DNA of 64,000 bases from Polaromonas sp. A23. Its GTDB lineage: Bacteria > Pseudomonadota > Gammaproteobacteria > Burkholderiales > Burkholderiaceae_C. Below, piece by piece: positions 34,967-44,546 of the stretch. The stretch lies in the NCBI RefSeq assembly GCF_002001015.1, contig NZ_MUNO01000001.1, positions 1 to 64,000 of the forward strand. The letters run 5' to 3'. The notes beneath the pieces were generated by a model. It did not search any database. It worked only from the letters and a program-made list of their open reading frames with translations, and had not been told where the DNA came from. The translations under genes were made by a program, and so were the position numbers. Every line of letters starts with the position of its first letter. Positions within the stretch are counted from its first letter, which is position 1.

Positions 34967-37192
34967 TTATGGGGATGCGATGCGCCTACCTTGCAGGGAT
35001 TCGGCATAAACCTGCTCGTAACGCTCGGCCATTCGATCCGGATCAAACTTTGCCGCTGCAGCGTCGACACGGTTACGCAGGGCGGCATATCGAGAAAGAT
35101 CATTGGCTAGCTCAAGCATGTGGTCGCTGAGTACGGCGACGGGAATCGTCCAGTCTGTCAGTGCAAACAACTCACCAGCAAGCCCTTGCGGACCTGCGAG
35201 CATGGTGCGTATTTCGCCTATGTCGCTGGCCAGCAAAGGGCGGCCGGAAAACAGGCAATCGATGAGTACAAGCGGAGCGCTTTCACCTCTGAAGCGGGAG
35301 GGCAGTAAACCCATATCGGCCATTGCGAAGTAGTCTCGCACGTGGGCCTGAAAACCGACAAAATGCACACAGGTATCCAGCACGTGTTGGGGCCGCAAGC
35401 GACTCAACTCGGGGCCTTCGCCGATAAGAAGCAGGTGGATGCGGCGGTGGCTGCGCGTATTCGCCAGCTGGGTGGCTGCGATGGCCTCTTCCCATCCCTT
35501 TTCTGGAATAGCGCGAGCCACCATGCAAAACACAAAGTCCGCATCGGAGATGCCCAGCGCGGAACGGCATGTGGGGTGAAACGGGCGGCGCTCCAGCGCA
35601 TTGTCAATGCGGGTGAACCGATGGCGTGCCTGGAAATCGGGAGTGAAGGCCTGTAGGTTTTTTTCTGCCGTGTAAACAAATGCATCCACTTTGCCGTCGA
35701 GCCGACGTAACGTTGTACGTTGTTGTGCGGTGGACATGAGTTCATACATGCCGTGAAGAGAAATGATACGCACAATTTCCGGATACATCGAAAGCAGGTT
35801 GTGCATCATCATGTCCACAGATGCGTGATGCGAATGCACTAGCTCTATCCCCATATCGCGCAATGCCCGCCCAATCAAGTACGGCTTGTCCAAGCGCAGG
35901 ATAGCGATGCCCGGATGTACTTGGGCCTGTATGCCGGGCTCGGTCTCAGCCAGCTGGCAGTCCAGTAGTGTGATGGCATAGCCGCGCGAGTACAGCAAGT
36001 TGGCCAGCTGAATGGGGAAAGTTTCGCCCCCACCTGCCGCGAATGCGAACAGCGCCATCAGCACATTCGGCTGACGCCGCGCTCCATGCACCAGAATCGG
36101 GGCTAGCGCGAACAGCCCATCAAGCTCATGTTCTGGCGCTAAAGGATGATGTTGCCGCCATTGGCGCAAAAGCTGTGCCCTCAGCGGCTGCAGATCGGCA
36201 TCTTCCAGTCGGTAAAGCTGCACCATATGCTGGGCCACTAGTGCGTGCTCGCGGTAGTACTCGGGCTGGGCTTGGAAGCTAACGGATGTGTTTCCCTCGT
36301 GCTGTCGATAAAAGTTGGTGGCTTTCGGGGTGTACCCCACCAAGCCACCACGCACCAGGTGCAGATAGAGCAACCAGTCGCCACAAGCGCGCAGGGATTG
36401 CCATTGTGGATCTTCAAGCAAGCTGCACTGACCAGGATGACGAAACACAGCCGCGCTGACATTTGGAAGAATGTTCTTGCGGCTCCAAGCCAGCTTCACC
36501 AAGCTGTGCGCGGCCATGGTGAAGGGGCGCGACCACAGCCCTAACCCCAGATCACCCAAGTACTCCTCGGAACTCCAAATCTCGACAGGTGGCGTGCCGC
36601 GTACGAAAGTGGTGCGCGCAAAGGCCAGTCGCACGGCTGGATTGGAAAAACAGCGCAGCACTTCCTGCAGAAAATTGTTGTCGCAGTAGTCATCACTTTC
36701 TGCGATCCAAACCAGGTCCCCTGTGGCCAGCTGTAAACCTCGTCTCCACTGCCGGAAAGCGCTCCCCGAATTGCCGGTGTTGAGCACGCAATGCGTAACC
36801 TCGGGCCGTTGGGCGTAGCGTTGCAAGATGGCTTGGCTGCCGTCGGTCGATGCATCGTCCAACAGGATGACTTCCAGGTTCGGGTAGCCTTGCGCAAAGA
36901 TGGAGTCCAGTCGATCAGGCAGGTAAGCTGCGTGGTTGAAGCAAGGCACGATGACTGAAACCTTGGGTGCTCCTCCGGGCCACGGCACCTCTTGACAATG
37001 AAACAGATCGCTGGGCGCTATGTCGAGTTCTTGGCGTGGCGGGGGAAGGACATTAAGGAGCCGTGCGCGCAGCAGGACACCACGCCAGCCGTGCCGACGC
37101 AGCAAGACCAGCGCACGCCACACGGTACGCCAGAGCGAGCCGTCGTAAAACGAGACCGCCCTAGGCAGGGCACGCAAGAGGCGACGAATCAT
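34967..37192 (-). CDS. Two-domain glycosyltransferase, GT2 fused to GT4
   Basis: The 741-aa protein joins two enzymes. Residues about 77-310 are GT2 (KVSVIVPCFNHAAYL, LLDDASTDGS, WIAESDDYCDNNFL), and about 390-735 are a GT-B/GT4 unit (AGGGETFPIQLANLL, ARAIPEKGWEEAI, LIGEGPEL, and FRGESAPLVLIDCLFSGRPLLASD). Such fusions make two successive linkages in a glycan. Met at 37192 is preferred; the open frame extends to 37360 but would overlap the methyltransferase gene by about 150 nt. It lies 14 nt after that gene on the same strand. Confidence 0.82.
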   Translation of the reverse strand: MIRRLLRALPRAVSFYDGSLWRTVWRALVLLRRHGWRGVLLRARLLNVLPPPRQELDIAPSDLFHCQEVPWPGGAPKVSVIVPCFNHAAYLPDRLDSIFAQGYPNLEVILLDDASTDGSQAILQRYAQRPEVTHCVLNTGNSGSAFRQWRRGLQLATGDLVWIAESDDYCDNNFLQEVLRCFSNPAVRLAFARTTFVRGTPPVEIWSSEEYLGDLGLGLWSRPFTMAAHSLVKLAWSRKNILPNVSAAVFRHPGQCSLLEDPQWQSLRACGDWLLYLHLVRGGLVGYTPKATNFYRQHEGNTSVSFQAQPEYYREHALVAQHMVQLYRLEDADLQPLRAQLLRQWRQHHPLAPEHELDGLFALAPILVHGARRQPNVLMALFAFAAGGGETFPIQLANLLYSRGYAITLLDCQLAETEPGIQAQVHPGIAILRLDKPYLIGRALRDMGIELVHSHHASVDMMMHNLLSMYPEIVRIISLHGMYELMSTAQQRTTLRRLDGKVDAFVYTAEKNLQAFTPDFQARHRFTRIDNALERRPFHPTCRSALGISDADFVFCMVARAIPEKGWEEAIAATQLANTRSHRRIHLLLIGEGPELSRLRPQHVLDTCVHFVGFQAHVRDYFAMADMGLLPSRFRGESAPLVLIDCLFSGRPLLASDIGEIRTMLAGPQGLAGELFALTDWTIPVAVLSDHMLELANDLSRYAALRNRVDAAAAKFDPDRMAERYEQVYAESLQGRRIASP

Positions 37193-37206
37193 GGCTATCG
37201 AATGGC

Positions 37207-38070
37207 TCAGGCAGGATCGGAAAAGATCCAGTCGCGCGCGTGATTTGGCGGAAGTGCCTTGCGCGCGACGATAACGAGTCCGTTCTGGCCATAGATGCCA
37301 TGCCACGGTGAATGCAGGCGCAGCAGCCTTGCTTCGAAGCCTGTGCGCTCGAGCTGACACAGTAGCTCCGGGGCAAAAACGGTATAGGTCAGCACGCCCT
37401 CGGGCCGCAGAGGATCATCATGGTACCAAGCCCTTCTGTTGTAGATGATGCTGCCGTCATCTGTTTGCGCGGCCCGGATTTCGTTGGTAAAGCGATGGTG
37501 ATAGAAGGGCGCTGTAAAGATGTGACACCCTCCGGGCTTAAGGACTCGATACGTTTCCTTGAGCGCAACTTCGAAGAATGGTACATGCTCCAGGACATCA
37601 CTGCTCAGAATGAAGTCGATGGAATTATCCTCAAAATGAGTGTGCTGCATATCCACGTGCAGAACTTCACCTACCCTTTCTCCGCTGGCATGGCGGGCAT
37701 CGACAAAGTCGGATGCAATGTAGTGAATTCCTGGATGCTGTTTCAATCTGGTGTGCAGAGCGCGCGTGGTCTCAGCATTCCAGATAACTAGCCCCGCGGG
37801 CAGACTGTAGAGGCTGGAGGTCAGCCGTGTCATGGTGCCGTCGCCTTCCACACATGAAAGTAAAGCGGCAGCTATCTGGCGCTGGCGGTTGACGCTTTTG
37901 CAACGCACACAGTTCGCATGCTCACGAAAATTGGGATGCTTGACATTGAAGATCGTAAGTCCTCCACAAATATTGCAAAAGCCGGGGACGAGTCGCAAGG
38001 TGTGAGCCACGGTATCTATAAATCGCCGGGCAGGTCTTTGTTTGTCGGTCAGTGGCCAGATGGATTGCAT
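37207..38070 (-). CDS. SAM-dependent methyltransferase with N-terminal zinc-ribbon-like motif
   Basis: The 287-aa protein has two CxxC-type pairs near residues 32-57 (CNICGG and CVRCKS), a presumed zinc knuckle. A class I methyltransferase core follows: LHVDMQHTHFEDNSIDFILSSDVLEHV and ETYRVLKPGGCHIFTAPF. The SSDVLEH and KPGG motifs are typical of methyltransferases that cap or decorate polysaccharides. It precedes the GT2-GT4 gene on the minus strand. The 209-nt gap upstream (38071-38279) holds no gene and probably a promoter. The target is unknown. Confidence 0.8.
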   Translation of the reverse strand: MQSIWPLTDKQRPARRFIDTVAHTLRLVPGFCNICGGLTIFNVKHPNFREHANCVRCKSVNRQRQIAAALLSCVEGDGTMTRLTSSLYSLPAGLVIWNAETTRALHTRLKQHPGIHYIASDFVDARHASGERVGEVLHVDMQHTHFEDNSIDFILSSDVLEHVPFFEVALKETYRVLKPGGCHIFTAPFYHHRFTNEIRAAQTDDGSIIYNRRAWYHDDPLRPEGVLTYTVFAPELLCQLERTGFEARLLRLHSPWHGIYGQNGLVIVARKALPPNHARDWIFSDPA

Positions 38071-38279
38071 GTCGAATTTGGGTGACTGGAGGGGATTGGG
38101 GCGACGGAGAATGTTCAGAATAACCTAGATTGAGGTCGGTCCATCACTAACCTCGCCGCTTGGCGCGGCTGAACGGGGTGCGTGCGCCCGGAAAAGTTGT
38201 GGAAGGCCACCGTGTCCAGCGTAGACGACGAGACTTGTAGCCTTCCGTTACAGCGATAGTTACGTCGCGCTGCGCGATA

Positions 38280-39413
38280 TCAGCGCGGAATAAATTTATC
38301 GCGAACCACAAGTACCGGGCGTTCGAAAAAGCGTTCGACTAAAGCGGCTATTGCGAGACTCGCGAGGATAAAACCCAACCAACGGACGAGGGCACCCTCA
38401 AGATCACCTTCTGGCGTCGATCCAAAACACCAGTAAATTAGATGAAACACAGGCATATGGGCCAAGTAGAGTGAGTAGGACCACCGTGCGACAGTATCGG
38501 TGAATGCCCGAGCCCATGCCGGAGCCTTGTTCCAATCGAGGCCCCCAAGAAGCAGCAAGCTAAAGCCCAGCGAGACCATGGGAAAGAGCCAAACTCTCGC
38601 AAAGTAACTTGAGTCAATATCTTTTCCCGCAGAGAAATATAGCCCTGCTGCAGACAAAAGGATTGCCGTGCTACAGATAAACAACCAAAATGCTTTGACC
38701 TTTTTTGTGACGGCGTATTCGTAACTTAACCATCCGGCGAGCACTCCAAACATAAGAGCGTCTAGCCGAAAAACGACGATTTTCCGAATGCCTTCGTCCC
38801 AAGAGGGATCAGCGATCTCAACCTTCAGATGGCGCAGAACCAAAGGAATTAGCACCAACAGTGTGGTCGCCGTTAAAAAAGCAGATTTTCTGGAAGTAAT
38901 TGTTTTCCCGAGTAAAAGCAAACTCAGTGGAAGTATTAAATAAAATACCTCTTCTGCAGCCAGGCTCCAGGCTTCACCAAAGACTGGTGGGTGTTTCGAT
39001 ATGAGATTTTGCGCAAAAATCGCAAACAACGCCAAATCTGAAACGCTGCCTGGTGCTATCGCGTATGCGATCAACGCAAAATTTACAAGCAAAAATAAGT
39101 AGTAGCTGGGCAGAGTCCTCATCCACCTTCTGACCACGAAGTTTGTTACCCATGGCTTTGATGCGTCTTGAAAATGGCGCCAGGCGATGGTTCCAACAAG
39201 AAACCCGGAAAGTACAAAGAACAACTCGACCCCCAAGAACCCACCAATCCGCAGCGAATGCAAATCTGGAAAAATCGGTGTGAGAAAGTGGCGACCATGC
39301 GAAAGAAGGACCATCGCTATGGCGGCGCTTCGACAAGCGTCTAGCCAGAAGTTTCGTGAGTCGTTGATCTTGATACCTCCTCGCAAACTCGGACCCCCGT
39401 GCCTGTCGATCAA
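38280..39413 (-). CDS. Acyltransferase family 3 (OafA/YrhL-type) membrane protein
   Basis: The 377-aa inner-membrane protein has about ten helices and the family's opening NFWLDACRSAAIAMVLLSHG with the conserved His, then FLGVELFFVLSGFLVG. Such proteins acetylate O-antigens and other surface glycans. The sequence is visibly AT-richer than its neighbours, which suggests recent transfer. The start is uncertain: TTG 39413 overlaps the previous stop (TTGA) but has no Shine-Dalgarno. A perfect GAGGAGG lies inside the frame about 7 nt before an ATC codon (IleAsnAsp), with no ATG, GTG or TTG in reach. Confidence 0.88.
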   Translation of the reverse strand: MIDRHGGPSLRGGIKINDSRNFWLDACRSAAIAMVLLSHGRHFLTPIFPDLHSLRIGGFLGVELFFVLSGFLVGTIAWRHFQDASKPWVTNFVVRRWMRTLPSYYLFLLVNFALIAYAIAPGSVSDLALFAIFAQNLISKHPPVFGEAWSLAAEEVFYLILPLSLLLLGKTITSRKSAFLTATTLLVLIPLVLRHLKVEIADPSWDEGIRKIVVFRLDALMFGVLAGWLSYEYAVTKKVKAFWLFICSTAILLSAAGLYFSAGKDIDSSYFARVWLFPMVSLGFSLLLLGGLDWNKAPAWARAFTDTVARWSYSLYLAHMPVFHLIYWCFGSTPEGDLEGALVRWLGFILASLAIAALVERFFERPVLVVRDKFIPR

Positions 39414-40714
39414 CGGACGCGGGCTTTAACTTGGCGGAGCACCTTAAGAAGAGTACGTAGCGGCTGAGTGATTCGCCAAGATAGGGACGACTTTATCTGA
39501 GTGATTTGTTCCTCAAGTGCGTCTATCCGAGTCTCCAAGAGTTCTATTTTTTTCTGCATAAATTGCTCCAGATGTACCTCTCGAATGCGCTCCTCTGAGG
39601 GCCTTGCGAGTCGAAATCGAAGATAGTCACTGGAAAACGCGATGTCCCAAGGGACGAGGTAGTTTAGGAGGAAAAATGCCGTCGCGGGTCCATTGATTCG
39701 GTGGGTAAGCGGGTCAATACAAAAGCCGAAGGAGCTTTCGCCAAAAACGAACACTTCTCTACCGTGCAGCAATGCTTCGACGGCGACGCTCGAGTTGATG
39801 GTGTGTATGCGTTTGCATCTCGATACAAATTGCAAGGAGGTTTCGGAAGTGTCCGCTACAAATTCGGGCGAAATATTTCGAACGGAGAAGAGCGAGCCCG
39901 GATGTGACCGAACCAACACTGGAGCAGCGATGGCCCCTTGAGCCAACCGGATCTGCGCGTCGTTTATCAGTGAGGATGACGAAAAGCGGTTGGAGTAACA
40001 AATCACATTGCTGTCGTCTTCGACCTGCAAGGCGAGCCCCAAATCCACATCCGGACAGAGTCCCTCCTGCGGCGCTGTGCTAAAAAACAGGCCCTGTAGT
40101 GCTTTCAAGTTCCCCCACCCGTCTGACTTAAGTGCGTCCTCTGCTGCTGTAAATCTCGCGCGAGCCTCTGTACCACCGTTTACGCCGCTGAAGTCGAAGT
40201 ATGCGGTCAGGGGGAAGTGGGGGCGGCGTAATGCCCCCAGTTCGACATGAATAAGGGGCACATCCCTCGTTCGACAGAGCTCAGCCAAGGTAACGCAATT
40301 GACGCATGTAAGAACAGCCTCCACCTTTCCATGTGTTTGCGTAATTTGGTCAAGAGACTCGAAAATGGCAGCACCCAGCAACTCGTTTTTCTGCAGGCAG
40401 AAGTCTTGGAAGGCTGCTAGAGGATTGGATGGAAAGCGATCTTCAAGGGAGCGCCAGACGTGGTTGGGAATGCCGTGTCTAGCCAATACGGCGAGTGTTT
40501 CAATATTCGGTATGGCAAAACCAAAACTGGTGGCGAAACCGTTGGATACATCCGGCCTTCCCGCAGCATGATGTTCGCCCGGGTCAAAAAAATACTCTTC
40601 TCCGCAAATGTACGCGGCCTGCGCGCCCAGTTCTGAGACAAACTTATAAAACCACCATAGATAGGGTGTGCTGTTTCCCCTGAAGTTGAGGGACGGTAAA
40701 AAAACGGCAAACAT
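39410..40714 (-). CDS. KpsC/Kdo-transferase-like GT-B protein with C-terminal coiled coil
   Basis: The 434-aa protein has the donor-domain pattern seen in capsule and O-antigen Kdo transferases: VLVRSHPGS, then IHTINSSVAVEALLHGREVFVFG (about residues 265-325). A predicted coiled coil (QKKIELLETRIDALEEQITQ) and SLSWRITQPLR close the protein; the latter is a motif common at the ends of polysaccharide glycosyltransferases. It abuts wzt (shared base 40714) and overlaps the acyltransferase start. In Wzm/Wzt O-antigen systems a Kdo or methyl cap with a coiled coil sets chain length, which is a possible role here. GT family is not certain. Confidence 0.6.
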   Translation of the reverse strand: MFAVFLPSLNFRGNSTPYLWWFYKFVSELGAQAAYICGEEYFFDPGEHHAAGRPDVSNGFATSFGFAIPNIETLAVLARHGIPNHVWRSLEDRFPSNPLAAFQDFCLQKNELLGAAIFESLDQITQTHGKVEAVLTCVNCVTLAELCRTRDVPLIHVELGALRRPHFPLTAYFDFSGVNGGTEARARFTAAEDALKSDGWGNLKALQGLFFSTAPQEGLCPDVDLGLALQVEDDSNVICYSNRFSSSSLINDAQIRLAQGAIAAPVLVRSHPGSLFSVRNISPEFVADTSETSLQFVSRCKRIHTINSSVAVEALLHGREVFVFGESSFGFCIDPLTHRINGPATAFFLLNYLVPWDIAFSSDYLRFRLARPSEERIREVHLEQFMQKKIELLETRIDALEEQITQIKSSLSWRITQPLRTLLKVLRQVKARVR

Positions 40715-42003
40715 TAACCTGTCACTTTTACAGTTATTGGCGCATAAACATGCCCCAACTGAACGCGAGGGGAGATCACGGTAATTTGTTCTGCGGGCCA
40801 GCGTTGGTCTAGCTCGATTCGATTTCCGGACTCGAAAACAGCAAGTCCGCAGTGGATCAGATATTGGCCGCTCGCTAAGGGAAGTATGAAGGTGTATTCA
40901 ACATAATTCATGCCAGGATGGAGGGTCAGTGGATGACCTGCGAGTAGATTGTTGTCCCCCCATAGATCCCCCGACCCTGGTTGGCGGGCAGAGATTCCTA
41001 ATACCGCACTACTGAAACCTCGGGAGGACTCGATACAGAAGCGCACCACCGTCTCCTTGTCGGGGGCGAGGCAAACACTTTCGATCCCTTGCTGCATGAA
41101 AACAATCTTGCTGACAATGGATTCGAATGTTCCAAACCTACTTTCGTGAAGATCGCGCCTTGCTTGCGCGGCTGCCACCTCACTCAATTGCTCATGGGTA
41201 CTTGGGGTAATGGGGTGAGCAGAGAGGTGCGGAGTGGCTTCTACATATGGAGCTTGGCGCGATGTGTTGCGAACCCTGGCTTCATAGGCCGCTACGACCG
41301 CCTGAACGTTCCCGCCGTACTTAACGGCCATGCCATTTTCCAGTAATAGTGCGCTATCTGCATTGTTCAGAATTTGGGACATCGAATGCGACACCAGCAG
41401 AAAAGTTGTCCCATTACCTTTTAGTTGCTGAATGCGGCTAAAACAGCGCGCCTGAAAAGCAATATCGCCGACCGCCATTGCTTCATCAATTAAGACAATG
41501 TCAGCATCAACTGAAGTAGCTACAGCAAAAGCGAGTCGGACAAACATTCCGCTTGAGTAAGTTCTCACCGGCTGGTCGATAAACTCTCCTATATCCGCAA
41601 ACGCCGCGATTGCGTCAAAACGCTCGGCCATTTGAGCCTGCGTGAAACCCGTCAATGCGCCCTGAAAATAGACATTCTCCCGCCCCGTGAATTCCGGATT
41701 GAAGCCGGCGCCCAATTCCAACAGCGCTGAAATTCTTCCATTAACTTCTACTGAACCCGAGGTCGGCTTCAGGATGCCGCAGATCAGCTGCAGCAAGGTG
41801 CTTTTGCCTGACCCATTGCGGCCGATGATGCCGACGGTTTCTCCTTTTTTGATTTCAAACGAGACGTCCTGTAAGGCCGTGAACTCCCGATGAAAGCGCA
41901 TCTTGCCCAAGGTGAGTGCCTGCTTGATACGATCACCGGGGTGGCCAAAAATACGGTAAGCCTTGGTCAGATTCTTGACGGAAATGGCGACATCAGAGTG
42001 CAT
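40714..42003 (-). CDS. wzt: Wzt-type polysaccharide ABC transporter ATPase with C-terminal glycan-binding domain
   Basis: The 429-aa protein has an ABC domain (about 1-240) with Walker A GRNGSGKST (61-69), signature YSSGM (149-153) and Walker B DIVLIDEAMAVGD (168-180). An extra ~140-residue beta-rich C-terminal domain (about 290-429) is the kind that recognises the non-reducing-end cap of O-antigen. ATG 42003 has GGGAGGAG 6 nt upstream and overlaps the wzm stop by 11 nt. It exports a lipid-linked polysaccharide with Wzm. The long form implies a capped glycan. Confidence 0.92.
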   Translation of the reverse strand: MHSDVAISVKNLTKAYRIFGHPGDRIKQALTLGKMRFHREFTALQDVSFEIKKGETVGIIGRNGSGKSTLLQLICGILKPTSGSVEVNGRISALLELGAGFNPEFTGRENVYFQGALTGFTQAQMAERFDAIAAFADIGEFIDQPVRTYSSGMFVRLAFAVATSVDADIVLIDEAMAVGDIAFQARCFSRIQQLKGNGTTFLLVSHSMSQILNNADSALLLENGMAVKYGGNVQAVVAAYEARVRNTSRQAPYVEATPHLSAHPITPSTHEQLSEVAAAQARRDLHESRFGTFESIVSKIVFMQQGIESVCLAPDKETVVRFCIESSRGFSSAVLGISARQPGSGDLWGDNNLLAGHPLTLHPGMNYVEYTFILPLASGQYLIHCGLAVFESGNRIELDQRWPAEQITVISPRVQLGHVYAPITVKVTG

Positions 42004-42802
42004 CGGCGAACTCCTCCCGGCTGTGCTGGAAGAAGGCATAACCCAGCACCGCTGCGCCCAGGCAAAAGCTGAGCGCCATGCCCCAAGCCCCCCAGCTGAT
42101 CGGCTGCCCGGTGACTACGGCGCGAGCGGTTTCTATGACTATTCCCAAAGGGTTGAATTGATAGACGGGCCGCAACACTTCCGGCACAGCACTCATCGGA
42201 TAAAACACCGGCGACAAAAACAACATCATCTGCACAAACAAGGGAACGATCTGGGTCATGTCCTTGATGAATACACCCCAAGCTGCCACGAACCACGAGA
42301 GTCCCAATGCAAGTAGCAGGACGGGCAACAGCAGAAGCGGGAAAAGCAGTATCTGCGCATGAAGGCCACCGGCCCAAGTCAGCGCCGTCACGAATATGAG
42401 AAAGTTGAATGCACCGTGAACCAAGGCCGCGCCCAAGGGAACAACGGGCAAGATATGCAGAGGGAAGATGATCTTCTTCACAAAACTGGGGTAGCCGCGC
42501 ACAGCCGCCGGCGCACGAGACACCGTCTCGCCGAAGATATTGAAAATAATAAGGCCACTGTAAAGGAGCAGCCAAAAAGGAAGGTCGCCGCTTTGTTGGG
42601 GCCAGCGTGCCTGAAAAATATGACCGAAGATAAAAGCAAAAATCGCCAGCATCAGCAGTGGACTGAGAAAAATCCATACCACGCCAAACATTGCACCCCT
42701 GTAGCGTAGCAATACATCCCGCTTGATCAGCTGTCCGAGAAGATAGCGGTGGCGCCAAATATCGGAAACAATCCGCAGCGGATTTAACGTGGCTGCATTC
42801 AT
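41993..42802 (-). CDS. wzm: Wzm-type polysaccharide ABC transporter permease
   Basis: The 269-aa ABC-2 permease has six membrane helices and the motif region RYRGAMFGVVWIFLSPLLM near the N-terminus. It pairs with Wzt to flip undecaprenyl-linked polysaccharide across the inner membrane. Its end overlaps the wzt start by 11 nt, so translation is coupled. The 99-nt gap to the dehydrogenase gene (42803-42901) is AT-richer and may hold a promoter. Confidence 0.92.
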   Translation of the reverse strand: MNAATLNPLRIVSDIWRHRYLLGQLIKRDVLLRYRGAMFGVVWIFLSPLLMLAIFAFIFGHIFQARWPQQSGDLPFWLLLYSGLIIFNIFGETVSRAPAAVRGYPSFVKKIIFPLHILPVVPLGAALVHGAFNFLIFVTALTWAGGLHAQILLFPLLLLPVLLLALGLSWFVAAWGVFIKDMTQIVPLFVQMMLFLSPVFYPMSAVPEVLRPVYQFNPLGIVIETARAVVTGQPISWGAWGMALSFCLGAAVLGYAFFQHSREEFADAL

Positions 42803-42901
42803 GCTGAGGAAGACGTTCTACAGGCTCGCATACAAAGAGCGTCTGATTTGATATTTAGTGACAAGCGCTTGAGTGGAAACTGCATGGTTTTCATTGACCG
42901 T

Positions 42902-44176
<1,275 letters not shown>

Positions 44177-44546
44177 TTCCACGGCGTTCGTTTCCAATTC
44201 ATGCTTTGGGCGCTTGTTCTCAGGCGGTTTCGGGGCGGAACGGCATGATGCTAACCTGTCTTTCCTGACTTGAATTTCTTTCATGCGTATTCTGTGGTTT
44301 ATGTGATGCGCTGACAGTACGGAGTTGGTTACGGGATCGCAGGAAGTGCGCTCCGGCTTGCTATATTTGCTGCCGGGGAATAAACGGCCAGAAAGGTGCC
44401 CGAGAATTGACTCGTTGGCACGTGATTGGGGGCAACACTCAAGGCGAAGGAACTGTGCACCGGGGGGGCGCCAGCGGCGCAAATGCTGGTGTGATGCTTC
44501 CCGATGTATTACCTGGGCATCTCTCTTTCCATCATCTCCAGATTCA
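44177..44546. other. 370-nt divergent intergenic region
   Basis: The gap lies between the dehydrogenase (minus) and the pglL-like gene (plus). It must hold promoters for both, but I see no convincing -35/-10 pair, operator or RNA. The in-frame extensions on both sides lack coding character. Confidence 0.5.
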
